A stretch of 64,000 bases of DNA, taken from the NCBI RefSeq assembly GCF_016735585.2, contig NZ_JAERSE020000003.1:434001-498000 (forward strand), read 5' to 3'. Position 1 is the first letter of the stretch. Each line of letters begins with the position of its first letter. The notes below the pieces were generated by a model. That model searched no databases and was not told where the DNA came from. It worked only from the letters and a program-made list of their open reading frames with translations. The translations under genes and the position numbers were made by a program. Positions 25,246 through 33,405 of the stretch are shown piece after piece. This stretch comes from Chryseobacterium tagetis. Lineage in GTDB: Bacteria > Bacteroidota > Bacteroidia > Flavobacteriales > Weeksellaceae.

Positions 25246-25941
25246 TTAAAAGACATTCATCCTTTTATTAAGGGCTTTTCGGTACGCATCTGCTACCGGG
25301 ATAAATTTTCCGTTTATTTTAATTCCGCCATCCTGTAAGGTATCAATTTTGCCGACAGAGATGATATAAGACCGGTGAACCCGGATAAAACTTTCTTTTG
25401 GTAGCCGCTCTTCAGCCGCTTTCATCGTTCCGTGAATGGCAAACATTTTTTCTTTTGTGTAGAACTTTACATAATCGCCCATTGCTTCGGCATAAAAAAT
25501 ATCATCCAGCTTTAATCTCCTTGTGATATTAGAATCTCTTACAAAAAGAAACTCATCTTTTGTGATCTCCACATTTTCTTTCCGGCTTTCAAAAACCGAC
25601 TGTGCTTTGCTTACGGCCTGTAAAAATCTCGCAGGCATCACAGGTTTCAGAAGATAATCTGCAATATTCAATTCGAAAGCTTCTAAAGCATATTCTTTAT
25701 TTGATGTTGTGAAAATAATGATCGTATCTTTTCCTGTAAGGTTTTTCGTAAGCTCTATTCCTGTCATTTCCGGCATTTCAATATCCAGAAAAATCAAATC
25801 TACAGGATTGGACTGCAAATAGGTATAGGCTTCAATCGCATTGGAAAATTCGCTCACAATCGTAAGATTTGGAACCTGCTTCGCTAAGTGTGCTAAAGTT
25901 GTTCTTGCAATGTCATTATCGTCTACGATAAGAGCTTTCAT
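25246..25941 (-). CDS. LytTR-family response regulator
   Basis: 231 residues. Residues 1-118 are a receiver domain (acidic Asp7/Asp8, phospho-acceptor Asp53 in IFLDIEMPEMTG, Lys in LLKPV). Residues about 135-231 are a LytTR DNA-binding domain (FLFVRDSNITRRLKLDDIFY, RVHRSYIISVGKI). LytTR domains bind two 9-bp direct repeats 12 bp apart. Three such sites occur in this window, all in front of neighbouring operons. The gene lies between Dps and the hybrid kinase, 53 bases after Dps, so it is probably cotranscribed and able to control its own expression. Confidence 0.93.
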   Translation of the reverse strand: MKALIVDDNDIARTTLAHLAKQVPNLTIVSEFSNAIEAYTYLQSNPVDLIFLDIEMPEMTGIELTKNLTGKDTIIIFTTSNKEYALEAFELNIADYLLKPVMPARFLQAVSKAQSVFESRKENVEITKDEFLFVRDSNITRRLKLDDIFYAEAMGDYVKFYTKEKMFAIHGTMKAAEERLPKESFIRVHRSYIISVGKIDTLQDGGIKINGKFIPVADAYRKALNKRMNVF

Positions 25942-25994
25942 AGGGTTATTTATTTATGATGTACACAAATATAATTATTCCTTTTCTTATTTCC

Positions 25995-26471
25995 TTATTT
26001 TCTAAAGTATGAACGGATCATCCAGGCCATTTCTTCATGAGTTTCCATCAATCCTGTAATAAAATCACTGGTACCATAATCTTTATATTCTTCTGCAAAT
26101 GGAGTGATATTTCCCCTTAAAAATTCGATGATGCTTTCGTGGTCACTCAACAAATCTTTCATATATCCCAACCCATCGTTTGTTCTGTCACTGTACTCTG
26201 TAAGATGTGTTAATTCTAAGTAGATTTTCATGGTTGCCGGAGCGTAATGTCCGATTTTTCTCATACGTTCTGCAACGCTGTCGATGATTTCGTCTAGCTG
26301 TTTGTATTGTTCTTCGAAGAAGATATGATTGGCGTGGAAGTTATCTCCGGTTACATTCCAGTGTGCATTTCTGGTTTTAATGTAAAGTAGAGTTTCATCA
26401 GCTAATAATTTTGCCAATTCTGCAGCAACAGCATCTGTGTTGGCTTCTGTGATTCCGATTTTTGTTTTCAT
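25995..26471 (-). CDS. dps: Dps-family DNA-binding ferritin
   Basis: A Dps-type miniferritin of about 158 residues. The block YIKTRNAHWNVTGDNFHANH, then IFFEEQYKQLDEIIDS, holds the ferroxidase ligands (His of AHWNV, His of ANH, and the following Asp and Glu), which lie at a dimer interface in the family. It oxidises iron with peroxide and protects DNA. An in-frame ATG upstream (26531) would add 20 residues unlike any Dps start, so the start at 26471 (MKTKIGITEAN) is preferred; this also gives the LytTR site the same spacing as at the bicupin gene. It leads an apparent operon with the LytTR regulator, kinase and monooxygenase-like gene. Confidence 0.88.
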   Translation of the reverse strand: MKTKIGITEANTDAVAAELAKLLADETLLYIKTRNAHWNVTGDNFHANHIFFEEQYKQLDEIIDSVAERMRKIGHYAPATMKIYLELTHLTEYSDRTNDGLGYMKDLLSDHESIIEFLRGNITPFAEEYKDYGTSDFITGLMETHEEMAWMIRSYFRK

Positions 26472-26513
26472 AATAATAGGATTTAAGTGAGAGCGGTATT
26501 GCTCTGTTTCTGA

Positions 26514-26583
26514 CGTAAAGTTCCGCTTCAATTCTCTTTTTCTAAGAATATTTTCGGTGAATAGGCAAAATGAGTCGTTGAAA
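26514..26583 (-). promoter_or_regulatory. LytTR-type regulated promoter of the Dps operon
   Basis: Direct repeats TCGGTGAAT (26554-26562) and TCGTTGAAA (26575-26583) with the spacer AGGCAAAATGAG, identical to that of the bicupin site. After 30 bases comes CGTAAAGTTC (26514-26523), a variant of the TGTAAAGCTA box. Because the regulator gene lies downstream in the same run, this implies feedback. Confidence 0.7.
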
Positions 26584-26734
26584 TGAGGGATAAGCTGAGA
26601 AGTGTTTTTTATATCTATATCATTCGAATCTGTTTGTATAAAAAATAGTGCTATTTATCGCTAAGGAAGATTGGTTCATGTGTGTTGTCAAGGCGAAATG
26701 ATCTTCAAATACTTTTATAGATGATTGGTAAGTC

Positions 26735-26812
26735 TACTGCAACTACAGAATGGAAGGGGCAAAAAACTTTCACAGGAATAAAAAAAAAAAGAATTTTGAA
26801 CACTGGAATTAC
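26735..26812 (+). repeat. Leader repeat, copy 7
   Basis: TACTGCAACTACAGAATGG, then AAAAAACTTTCACAGG, an A run and ATTTTGAAC. It shows that the fibre region after the stress block shares its leader sequence with the region before it. Confidence 0.72.
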
Positions 26813-26848
26813 AAAAAATTATCATTCCATTTCAGAAAAATAAAGGTT

Positions 26849-26893
26849 ATTGCAACTACAGAATAGAGAGGTCAAAAAACTTTTATAAGAGGT
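26849..26893 (+). repeat. Leader repeat, copy 8
   Basis: ATTGCAACTACAGAATAG followed by AAAAAACTTTTATAAGAGG; then the similarity fades. It lies 366 bases upstream of the fibre gene at 27259, 114 bases after copy 7, the same step as in copies 4-6. Confidence 0.68.
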
Positions 26894-27258
26894 GGAGAAT
26901 GATGAAATTTGAGTTCTAAGGTAAAGTGAATAGTAATTGAATTCAAAAAATATTATATCAAGAGCGTCAACAGAAAGTCGTATAAAAAATATCAACAGGA
27001 GAAAATAACTAAGGATAAACAAGTTTTTTCTTACACTCAAAATAAAATTTGAAGAGGTGATTGTTCAATACATTCCAATATTGACAAAATTCATTGTTTT
27101 TCTGTGATGGCTCTGTGATTAATTCGCTGACTAATAAGATAATAAGAGAGGGTGATTAAAGAATTGCTCAAAAAATAGAATTCCACTTGAGGTGATCGGC
27201 TTATCAATAATACCCTCTCAAATTATCAATTTTTATCAAAACTAATTTTCAATAATCA

Positions 27259-28110
27259 ATGAGTACACCATTACATACTATTTTCAGCTGGTTTGAAGCT
27301 GGAGATTTTCCAACAGAAGCACAGTTTAAAGAAACATTTTCCTCTTTTTATCATAAGGAATGCCCAATCCCTATTGAAGGTATTGAAGGATTTGAAGAAC
27401 TTTTTAAATTATTTGCCAGTGCAGAAGCATTTAAAGAGCATTTAGAGGATCCAAAGGCTCATTCTGAATATTTGGCCCTGCTTAATGCCAGTAATCTGGC
27501 AGCAACCGATGTTAACAGCTGGAAAAGTAAATTAGGAATTAGCAATGTTGCTACGGTTGACGGCTCTGGTCAGTTGGGGAATGCGTACACAAAAATACAG
27601 GTGGATAGTTTTGTAGATGCATTGAAAAATGCTGATAAAGACCTAATACTGGAGCTAGGGAATATTAAAAAGATATTATTATCGAATGATCTATCCTTGG
27701 ATGAGCTTCAGGAAATCGTAGACTATATCAAAGAAAACAAGGAACAGATAGATTTGCTTAAAGAAGCACTTGCCAGTAACATATCAGATGATAAAATCAA
27801 TCTTACTGGAAGTTATTCAAACTGGGGAGCAGCCACTCATCAAAATCAGTTCAATGATGTAGTATATAATAAAATTAAAAGTATCGAAGATGCAGCCAGT
27901 CCCGAAAAAAACAAGTATGAAGAGAGAATCAGGGGGGACTCCAGAATACAACATAATCTTGATACTTTAAGTTTTGTGATTGATGCCTACGACACAGTTA
28001 CAATGTTTACAGTACCCCTTAAGGTGAGAAGAATAGACAGCAATACTATTGAAGTGCTGTTTGATTCTGTACCACCCAATATAATTCAGTTAACCATTAA
28101 AAAAATATAA
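27259..28110 (+). CDS. Tail-fibre-like protein (283 residues)
   Basis: The N-terminus FSWFEAGDFPTEAQFKETFS is a diverged form of the tag in the genes at 9124, 10146 and 11973. Residues 85-215 are helical with Leu-rich repeats of heptad style (LDELQEIVDYIKENKEQIDL), probably a trimeric coiled coil. The last 55 residues (HNLDTLSFVIDAYDTVTMF, then IEVLFDSVPPNIIQLTI) form a beta domain that recurs at the end of the next gene. It is two bases upstream of that gene, so the three fibre genes form one unit. Lack of a signal peptide fits an intracellularly assembled particle. Confidence 0.68.
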   Translation: MSTPLHTIFSWFEAGDFPTEAQFKETFSSFYHKECPIPIEGIEGFEELFKLFASAEAFKEHLEDPKAHSEYLALLNASNLAATDVNSWKSKLGISNVATVDGSGQLGNAYTKIQVDSFVDALKNADKDLILELGNIKKILLSNDLSLDELQEIVDYIKENKEQIDLLKEALASNISDDKINLTGSYSNWGAATHQNQFNDVVYNKIKSIEDAASPEKNKYEERIRGDSRIQHNLDTLSFVIDAYDTVTMFTVPLKVRRIDSNTIEVLFDSVPPNIIQLTIKKI

Positions 28111-28112
28111 TT

Positions 28113-29531
28113 ATGGACATTAAATACGCTTATTATCGAAGTTCTGTAGGATACAAAATCGAAGGGAAAACAGACAATGATATTTTAACCGCTGGAGGAA
28201 GCACAAGATCAATCAATTCTTTTTGGCATGATGGAAATTTAAACCCTTTAGATTATGTGCCAAAAACACGAACTTTAACCATTAACGGTACAGCTTATGA
28301 TTTGTCAGCAAACAGATCGTTTACAACACCAGACACTATTACCCGTCTAAAAGGTGGAGCATCAGGATCTTTAGTATCTGGAGATGTTACCCTTGCAGCA
28401 GGTTCTAATATGGCAATCAGTCAAACCGGGAATACCATCACATTAGCTTCTACGGATACAACTTACAGCGCAGGGAATGGTTTGACATTAACGGGCACTT
28501 CATTCTCTTTACCGGTTACTACTTCAGGTACAGGTAATGTAGTGACAGGAGTTAGTCAGACTGCTAATGGCATTACGGTCTCTTTAGGTTCTATGCCTAC
28601 TGCATCTGATTTGGCCAATTATATCCCGTTATCGCAAAAAGGTTCAGTGAATGGGGTGGCTACACTGGATGCGGCAGGGCAGGTTCCGGCATCTCAATTA
28701 CCGTCTTATGTGGATGATGTATTGGAGGGATATTACAAAACTGCTGACGGAAAGTTTTATAAAGAAGCGGCATATACCAATCTTATTACCGGAGAGACAG
28801 GTAAAATTTATGTATCTCTCGATACTAACAAAACTTATAGATGGACGGGGACAACGTTCGTGTATATCACTTCAGGTGCTGTAGATTCTGTAAATGGATT
28901 AACAGGAGTTGTAGTTTTAAACAAAACTCATGTCGGTTTAAGTAATGTTGATAATACAGCAGATGCAGCGAAAAATGTTCTTACTGCTACAAAATGGCTT
29001 ACAGCAAGAACAATTACGCTTTCCGGAGTTACGGCAACAGCACAGTCAATTGACGGTTCAGGAAATGTGACCATCCCTATTACTGCAGTTCCGGCGACAA
29101 TACTTACAGGAACCGCATCAATCAATACAACAGGATCGGCTGCAAAACTGACAACACCAAGAACAATTGCTGCTACAGGTGACGCTACCTGGACAACAAC
29201 TTTTGACGGATCTGTAAATGTTTCTTCAGCATTAACGTTGGCTGCAACAGGAGTCGCTGCAGGAACTTATGATGAAGTTACAGTGGATGCTAAAGGTAGA
29301 GTAATTTCTGGAAGCAATACTACAAAATCATATACTACTGCTATTTCCGGGCCTGCAAGTTTAGCCCACAATTTAGGAACTAGAAATGTGGATGTTGCGA
29401 TGTATGATACAGTAACGTTTTACAAAATTGATGGCAGGATAAAATTAACCGATCCTAATAAAATAGAAATTGAATTTGATTCTGCTTTACCTAATACTGT
29501 ATCAGTAACAGTAACCCGTAAAGATATTTAA
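28113..29531 (+). CDS. Tail-fibre-like protein with repetitive beta shaft (472 residues)
   Basis: The N-terminus MDIKYAYYRSSVGYKIEGKT is shared with the next gene. The body is Thr-, Ser- and Gly-rich with short repeats (GDVTLAAGSNMAIS, TGTASINTTGSA, VDAKGRVISGSNTT) typical of phage fibre shafts. KTHVGLSNVDNTADA is a known tail-fibre linker motif. The C-terminal domain (HNLGTRNVDVAMYDTVTFY, then IEIEFDSALPNTVSVTV) matches that of the previous gene. The base composition is richer in GC than the flanking genes. It is probably a receptor-binding fibre of the particle; the receptor is unknown. Confidence 0.75.
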   Translation: MDIKYAYYRSSVGYKIEGKTDNDILTAGGSTRSINSFWHDGNLNPLDYVPKTRTLTINGTAYDLSANRSFTTPDTITRLKGGASGSLVSGDVTLAAGSNMAISQTGNTITLASTDTTYSAGNGLTLTGTSFSLPVTTSGTGNVVTGVSQTANGITVSLGSMPTASDLANYIPLSQKGSVNGVATLDAAGQVPASQLPSYVDDVLEGYYKTADGKFYKEAAYTNLITGETGKIYVSLDTNKTYRWTGTTFVYITSGAVDSVNGLTGVVVLNKTHVGLSNVDNTADAAKNVLTATKWLTARTITLSGVTATAQSIDGSGNVTIPITAVPATILTGTASINTTGSAAKLTTPRTIAATGDATWTTTFDGSVNVSSALTLAATGVAAGTYDEVTVDAKGRVISGSNTTKSYTTAISGPASLAHNLGTRNVDVAMYDTVTFYKIDGRIKLTDPNKIEIEFDSALPNTVSVTVTRKDI

Positions 29532-29532
29532 T

Positions 29533-32271
29533 ATGGATATAAAATATGCATTTTATAACACCTCTAAAGGTTATAAAGTGGTGGGTGGTACAGCCGCCCA
29601 CTTTTTAAAAGCAGATGGTTCTTTAGATGGTACAGAATATATTGATAAGTATTCAGAACAAAGTATATTCGGAAGAAAATCTTTTTCAGGAGCAACGGGT
29701 AATTCTTATAATTTAGTAGGAATAGAAACCAGAGGTGGAGGAGCATCAGATACTATATTTCCCTCAATATCATTTCATCAGCCTGGTCTTTATGCCGCTA
29801 CATTACAATATAGGTCAAATGGTTATTACTTCATGAATATCAATGGTAATTCTTTTGATTACGTGAGGTCCGCAGGATACTATAAAGACGGGTCAAGTAA
29901 TGAAATGTTTCTTACGGGAGGTGGAGGAGACTACGATTCCAGAAAAAAAGAAGATTCTTATCTGCATTCATCAAGAGATTTTTCAAATGGTACTTTAATT
30001 GAAACAGATGTAGACTATTCTGTGACTTCCGGAGACCAGTTCCTTCTGGAAATGAAAGGAAATATGTATAGTAATGGAAATTATTTGCCATTGGATTTTA
30101 AGCTTCAAGGTTATATTTACAATAATACTATAATTTCTGAAGGAGGATATTCTACGCTATTTTATTTTAATTATATTATTGCTTTAAATTCCGGAGGAAA
30201 ACTGGCTTTCTGGTTTCCAAGATTAGGATATTGGCAAGGATTTGATGTGAAAGTCACCGTTGGGTACGGAGGGCTAAACCAAGGAAAAAACAGAGCTACT
30301 TCAATTTCAGACAGTGTAGATCCTGGTGGAACTAAAAGAGTCCAGATTAATCTAAAACATTTACTTACTAAAGAAGAACTTGTTTCCGGAAATACGTTTT
30401 GGGAAAAAAAAGATGTCGGAGGAGCTTATTGGGCACTAGAATCTGATAAAGATATTGGAGCGTTTACTTCAGGAAGTAATGCTCAGAGAATATTATCAGG
30501 TGGGTTATTAGCCTCTGACCAGTATTATGATAAGAATTATATACCTACTAACGGTATTCATGCAAAAGGATTTATTCAATCTGATGAAGGATTTCAAAAC
30601 AGGTATTTTAAATCAGATCAAAGAAATAGAATATGGTCTTTTGCCAATGCTGATGCTTGGGGGATGTCATATTACCAAGGTGGGGGAATGAATCAATTTG
30701 TAGGAGAAGGGATCGGATTTCATTTTGGTGACGCTTCATCTTATAAACAGTATTTCTCTCAATCAGGAAGGATTTATACCTCATTAGATGGGGATTCGGG
30801 AGCATGGGCGGCAGCTTATAGCTGGGGAAATCATAGAGCTTATGGTAATAATCAATGGTTAGGAGCAGACTATATAGGAGGTGGGATGGAGAAACCTAAT
30901 TCATCCTATTTCGGAGCAGGAAAATTAAAACTCCAAATGCTGGAAGGGGGTGGCAATATGGGCATTTCAAATATGGGATGGTCAGACGTTTTATGGATGT
31001 CTTCTTATAATGGTTCCGATGTTAAGAAATCAAATGCAATCGTAGCGTCAAAACAATTTGGCAAAATTGGATTTGTGCAGCAAGACTATGATGCTCCTAA
31101 TTGGGGAACTTTCAATGAGTTTTGGACTACCGCTAATTTGAATCCGGCAACACAGACAGATTTAGATAATTATTATCATATCAATAAAGGCGGGATCTCT
31201 AATCAGTCTGAATTAGTTCCCAATGGATTACAGAGTATTTCAACAGGAAACTCGGGCTCTAATTTTGATGGTGATCTGGCTAATAGAACACTTGAAGGAA
31301 CTTTTGCAAGTTTTAATGGATATTCTAAGAAATCAAAAAATTTAGGTTTTACTTTATTTGCGCCCACTTCTAAAGGACAAGGCCTCTATTATAAAACCTG
31401 GTATGGAGGGAGCCAGGCTGTTTGGAAGAGGCTTCTTGAATCTTCCGATTTGGCGGGTTATGTAAAGTCTTATGAGAATGCAACTGCGGTAGGTTTTTCG
31501 TCAGGTTTATCTACAGCAGCACCCTATATATATCATGCTACTGATGGTTATGTATTCTTAGCTACCCAATCTTGGGTGTTAGCTAATTTTGGCTCTCAAT
31601 CCGGAATAAAGTTAAATGAAGAATTTACGACCAATACAGGATCAGGTTTAGTAATTTCGGATGATGATTTTGGAGGTGAATCAGGGATTTTAGATCGTCA
31701 GTTGAAAAGGTTTCTTGCAGCAAAAAAAGATGGATACTATTTTTATGGTTCAGAGTATGGTGGGGTTGATGGATTAAATTTTTATTGTAAAACTGGCTTT
31801 TTCGGAATGGGAAGAGAAGCTAATAAATATGATAAGTTAACAGTAGAGGGATCTGTAAAGGCCAGCCGGAATTTTAAATCAGAAAAAGAAAGACCGGATA
31901 CAATATTTATTCCTAATGGAGAGATTGCTGAACTAAGAGATGAAATTATTAATGATGAATCTGATTATACAATTAGATTGAATCCCAATGAATATCAAAT
32001 AGATCCTTATAGTATTCTTCAGGTAGACGATAGAAACAGGCTTATCCATATTATTGGGGAACAGGTTGAAATGGGAGTTAATTTTAATAAACTTTACCCT
32101 AAACAAGAGATTGTTATCTATAATTTTGATCAAAAAGGCAATAGTATGGAAGTTCAGATATATGGCAAAACCATATATAAAATTGAATCACATTGCTTCC
32201 TGAGATTATATGTGACAGAATCATTAAGAGTAATTGCTGAAAGGCAGCAACAGTGTGATTTTGTTTGGTAA
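29533..32271 (+). CDS. Large tail-fibre-like protein (912 residues)
   Basis: It starts MDIKYAFYNTSKGYKVVGGT, like the previous gene, followed by HFLKADGSLDGTEY, a repeat motif of Bacteroidetes fibres. The long body is Gly-, Ser- and Tyr-rich. Two segments look alike (WAAAYSWGNHRAYGNNQW and similar), and SGNSGSNFDGDLANRTLEGT lies near residues 570-590. The C-terminal part begins DKLTVEGSVKASRNFKSE, a junction often seen before a fibre tip or chaperone domain, and ends in an unrelated beta-rich 120 residues. It is the last gene of the fibre unit and is followed by a terminator. Confidence 0.72.
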   Translation: MDIKYAFYNTSKGYKVVGGTAAHFLKADGSLDGTEYIDKYSEQSIFGRKSFSGATGNSYNLVGIETRGGGASDTIFPSISFHQPGLYAATLQYRSNGYYFMNINGNSFDYVRSAGYYKDGSSNEMFLTGGGGDYDSRKKEDSYLHSSRDFSNGTLIETDVDYSVTSGDQFLLEMKGNMYSNGNYLPLDFKLQGYIYNNTIISEGGYSTLFYFNYIIALNSGGKLAFWFPRLGYWQGFDVKVTVGYGGLNQGKNRATSISDSVDPGGTKRVQINLKHLLTKEELVSGNTFWEKKDVGGAYWALESDKDIGAFTSGSNAQRILSGGLLASDQYYDKNYIPTNGIHAKGFIQSDEGFQNRYFKSDQRNRIWSFANADAWGMSYYQGGGMNQFVGEGIGFHFGDASSYKQYFSQSGRIYTSLDGDSGAWAAAYSWGNHRAYGNNQWLGADYIGGGMEKPNSSYFGAGKLKLQMLEGGGNMGISNMGWSDVLWMSSYNGSDVKKSNAIVASKQFGKIGFVQQDYDAPNWGTFNEFWTTANLNPATQTDLDNYYHINKGGISNQSELVPNGLQSISTGNSGSNFDGDLANRTLEGTFASFNGYSKKSKNLGFTLFAPTSKGQGLYYKTWYGGSQAVWKRLLESSDLAGYVKSYENATAVGFSSGLSTAAPYIYHATDGYVFLATQSWVLANFGSQSGIKLNEEFTTNTGSGLVISDDDFGGESGILDRQLKRFLAAKKDGYYFYGSEYGGVDGLNFYCKTGFFGMGREANKYDKLTVEGSVKASRNFKSEKERPDTIFIPNGEIAELRDEIINDESDYTIRLNPNEYQIDPYSILQVDDRNRLIHIIGEQVEMGVNFNKLYPKQEIVIYNFDQKGNSMEVQIYGKTIYKIESHCFLRLYVTESLRVIAERQQQCDFVW

Positions 32272-32349
32272 AAAAAATATTCAATAGAGTAGCCAATTAA
32301 AGATATATCCCGGTAAAATAAAAATTTATCGAGCTCATTTAATATAACA

Positions 32350-32403
32350 CAAAACCCACAATAAGAGACAAAAGTTTTCTTATTGTGGGTTTTGCATTTT
32401 TTG
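32350..32403 (+). terminator. Strong terminator after the fibre operon
   Basis: CAAAACCCACAATAAGA and TCTTATTGTGGGTTTTG pair around a short loop and are followed by a T-rich run. It separates the fibre unit from the six-gene operon. Confidence 0.85.
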
Positions 32404-32797
32404 TTTAAATAATAATATATGAAAGAATTATCAAAAACTTCAAAAATAAGCGACATTATTAAAATTAATGCATTGCTGATTTAAAGACCTGAATAAATTG
32501 TTTTTCTTGTTCGGATAATTGCGAATCCCCACTTTTTAGAATTGAATAGTCAGTATTTTAGTTTTTAAAAGAAAATCCCGTATTTATACGGAAATAAACT
32601 GCATTAATTTTCTGTAAATTTGGTTATTGAACTAATTATTTTTGCTTTATTTCTATTATATTTAAAAATTATAAATAATAGAATTAAATTTATTATTTCA
32701 TATAAAAAAAACAATAACCACGGAGACTAGAAACCATTACAAACGGGGCGTATACCGAAAAGCCAGATGAGTAGGGAATTTTAAATAAAATTATATC
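32404..32797. other. AT-rich promoter region of the six-gene operon
   Basis: No gene. It holds a palindrome CCGTATTTATACGG (32578-32591) and, 23 bases later, a TAAATTTG box (32615-32622) of the Bacteroidetes minus-7 type; the palindrome lies over the expected minus-33 region. A GC-richer leader at about 32715-32780 (CACGGAGACTAGAAACC, ACGGGGCGTATACCG) stands out from the surrounding AT-rich DNA. The function of the leader is unknown. Confidence 0.5.
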
Positions 32798-33403
32798 ATG
32801 AGTCAATTTCAATTAGGGATGTCCTTAACTTTTTTAAAAAGAGATTTAGCTGTAGTTATCCAAAGTACAGAAAAGGAGATCGAAGCTACACCGAAAAAAA
32901 AGGTTACGATTAAAGAATATTTACTTATTCCGACTAAACTTCCATCATCAGATGATTATGTGACATTTACTGAATTAAAAAAAGATTTTAATAATATTTT
33001 TGGTACAGATTCTAAGGAGGCTACAGATAAAATTACAGATCAGTTAAAAGAAAATAGCTCGGATGGTAAATTTAGCATCGATAATATTCATTTTTATCTA
33101 AAGACTGCCTATTTATATAAAAAAGCATACTATATAAACACAGAAACTGATGAAGCAAAACCAGCTAAAATATCAGAGTGTGATGAGAATGGAAAGCCTG
33201 TAACAAATGATAAAAATGCAAAATGGGAATATGCATTATCAATAAGCATTGACAGTAAGGAATTCTTTTCAGAATTTAGTACAATGTCTATTAACTCAAT
33301 AAGTTTTTCTATCTGGAACACAGATCGTAATGTGGTGAAGAAAATGATGACGTTGGGATCAACTGATGATATCTTTAAACAGTTAGAAGAATCTAGCAAG
33401 TAA
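32798..33403 (+). CDS. Unrecognised protein, first gene of the six-gene operon
   Basis: 201 residues, no signal peptide and no membrane segment. It is rich in Lys, Ser and Asp. The start MSQFQLGMSLTFLKRDLAVV and later EYALSISIDSKEFFSEFSTM suggest a mixed alpha/beta protein. I do not recognise a family. Its stop is two bases before the next start, so it is tightly coupled to the 1453-residue protein. In position it could be a chaperone or adaptor of that giant protein, but no motif supports a specific role. Confidence 0.6.
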   Translation: MSQFQLGMSLTFLKRDLAVVIQSTEKEIEATPKKKVTIKEYLLIPTKLPSSDDYVTFTELKKDFNNIFGTDSKEATDKITDQLKENSSDGKFSIDNIHFYLKTAYLYKKAYYINTETDEAKPAKISECDENGKPVTNDKNAKWEYALSISIDSKEFFSEFSTMSINSISFSIWNTDRNVVKKMMTLGSTDDIFKQLEESSK

Positions 33404-33405
33404 AT

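Larger units (their letters stand above)
26584..27258. other. Non-coding stretch with two leader repeats
   Basis: No gene is supported. Leader repeat copies 7 and 8 lie at 26735 and 26849. The rest is AT-rich, with no strong hairpin. It joins the minus-strand stress block to the plus-strand fibre genes and probably holds the promoter for the gene at 27259. Confidence 0.5.

Noticed and set aside
26822-27040. 72-codon minus-strand frame near the fibre genes
   Set aside because: It overlaps a leader repeat and AT-rich non-coding DNA. The product is low in complexity and has no neighbours on that strand that would support it.
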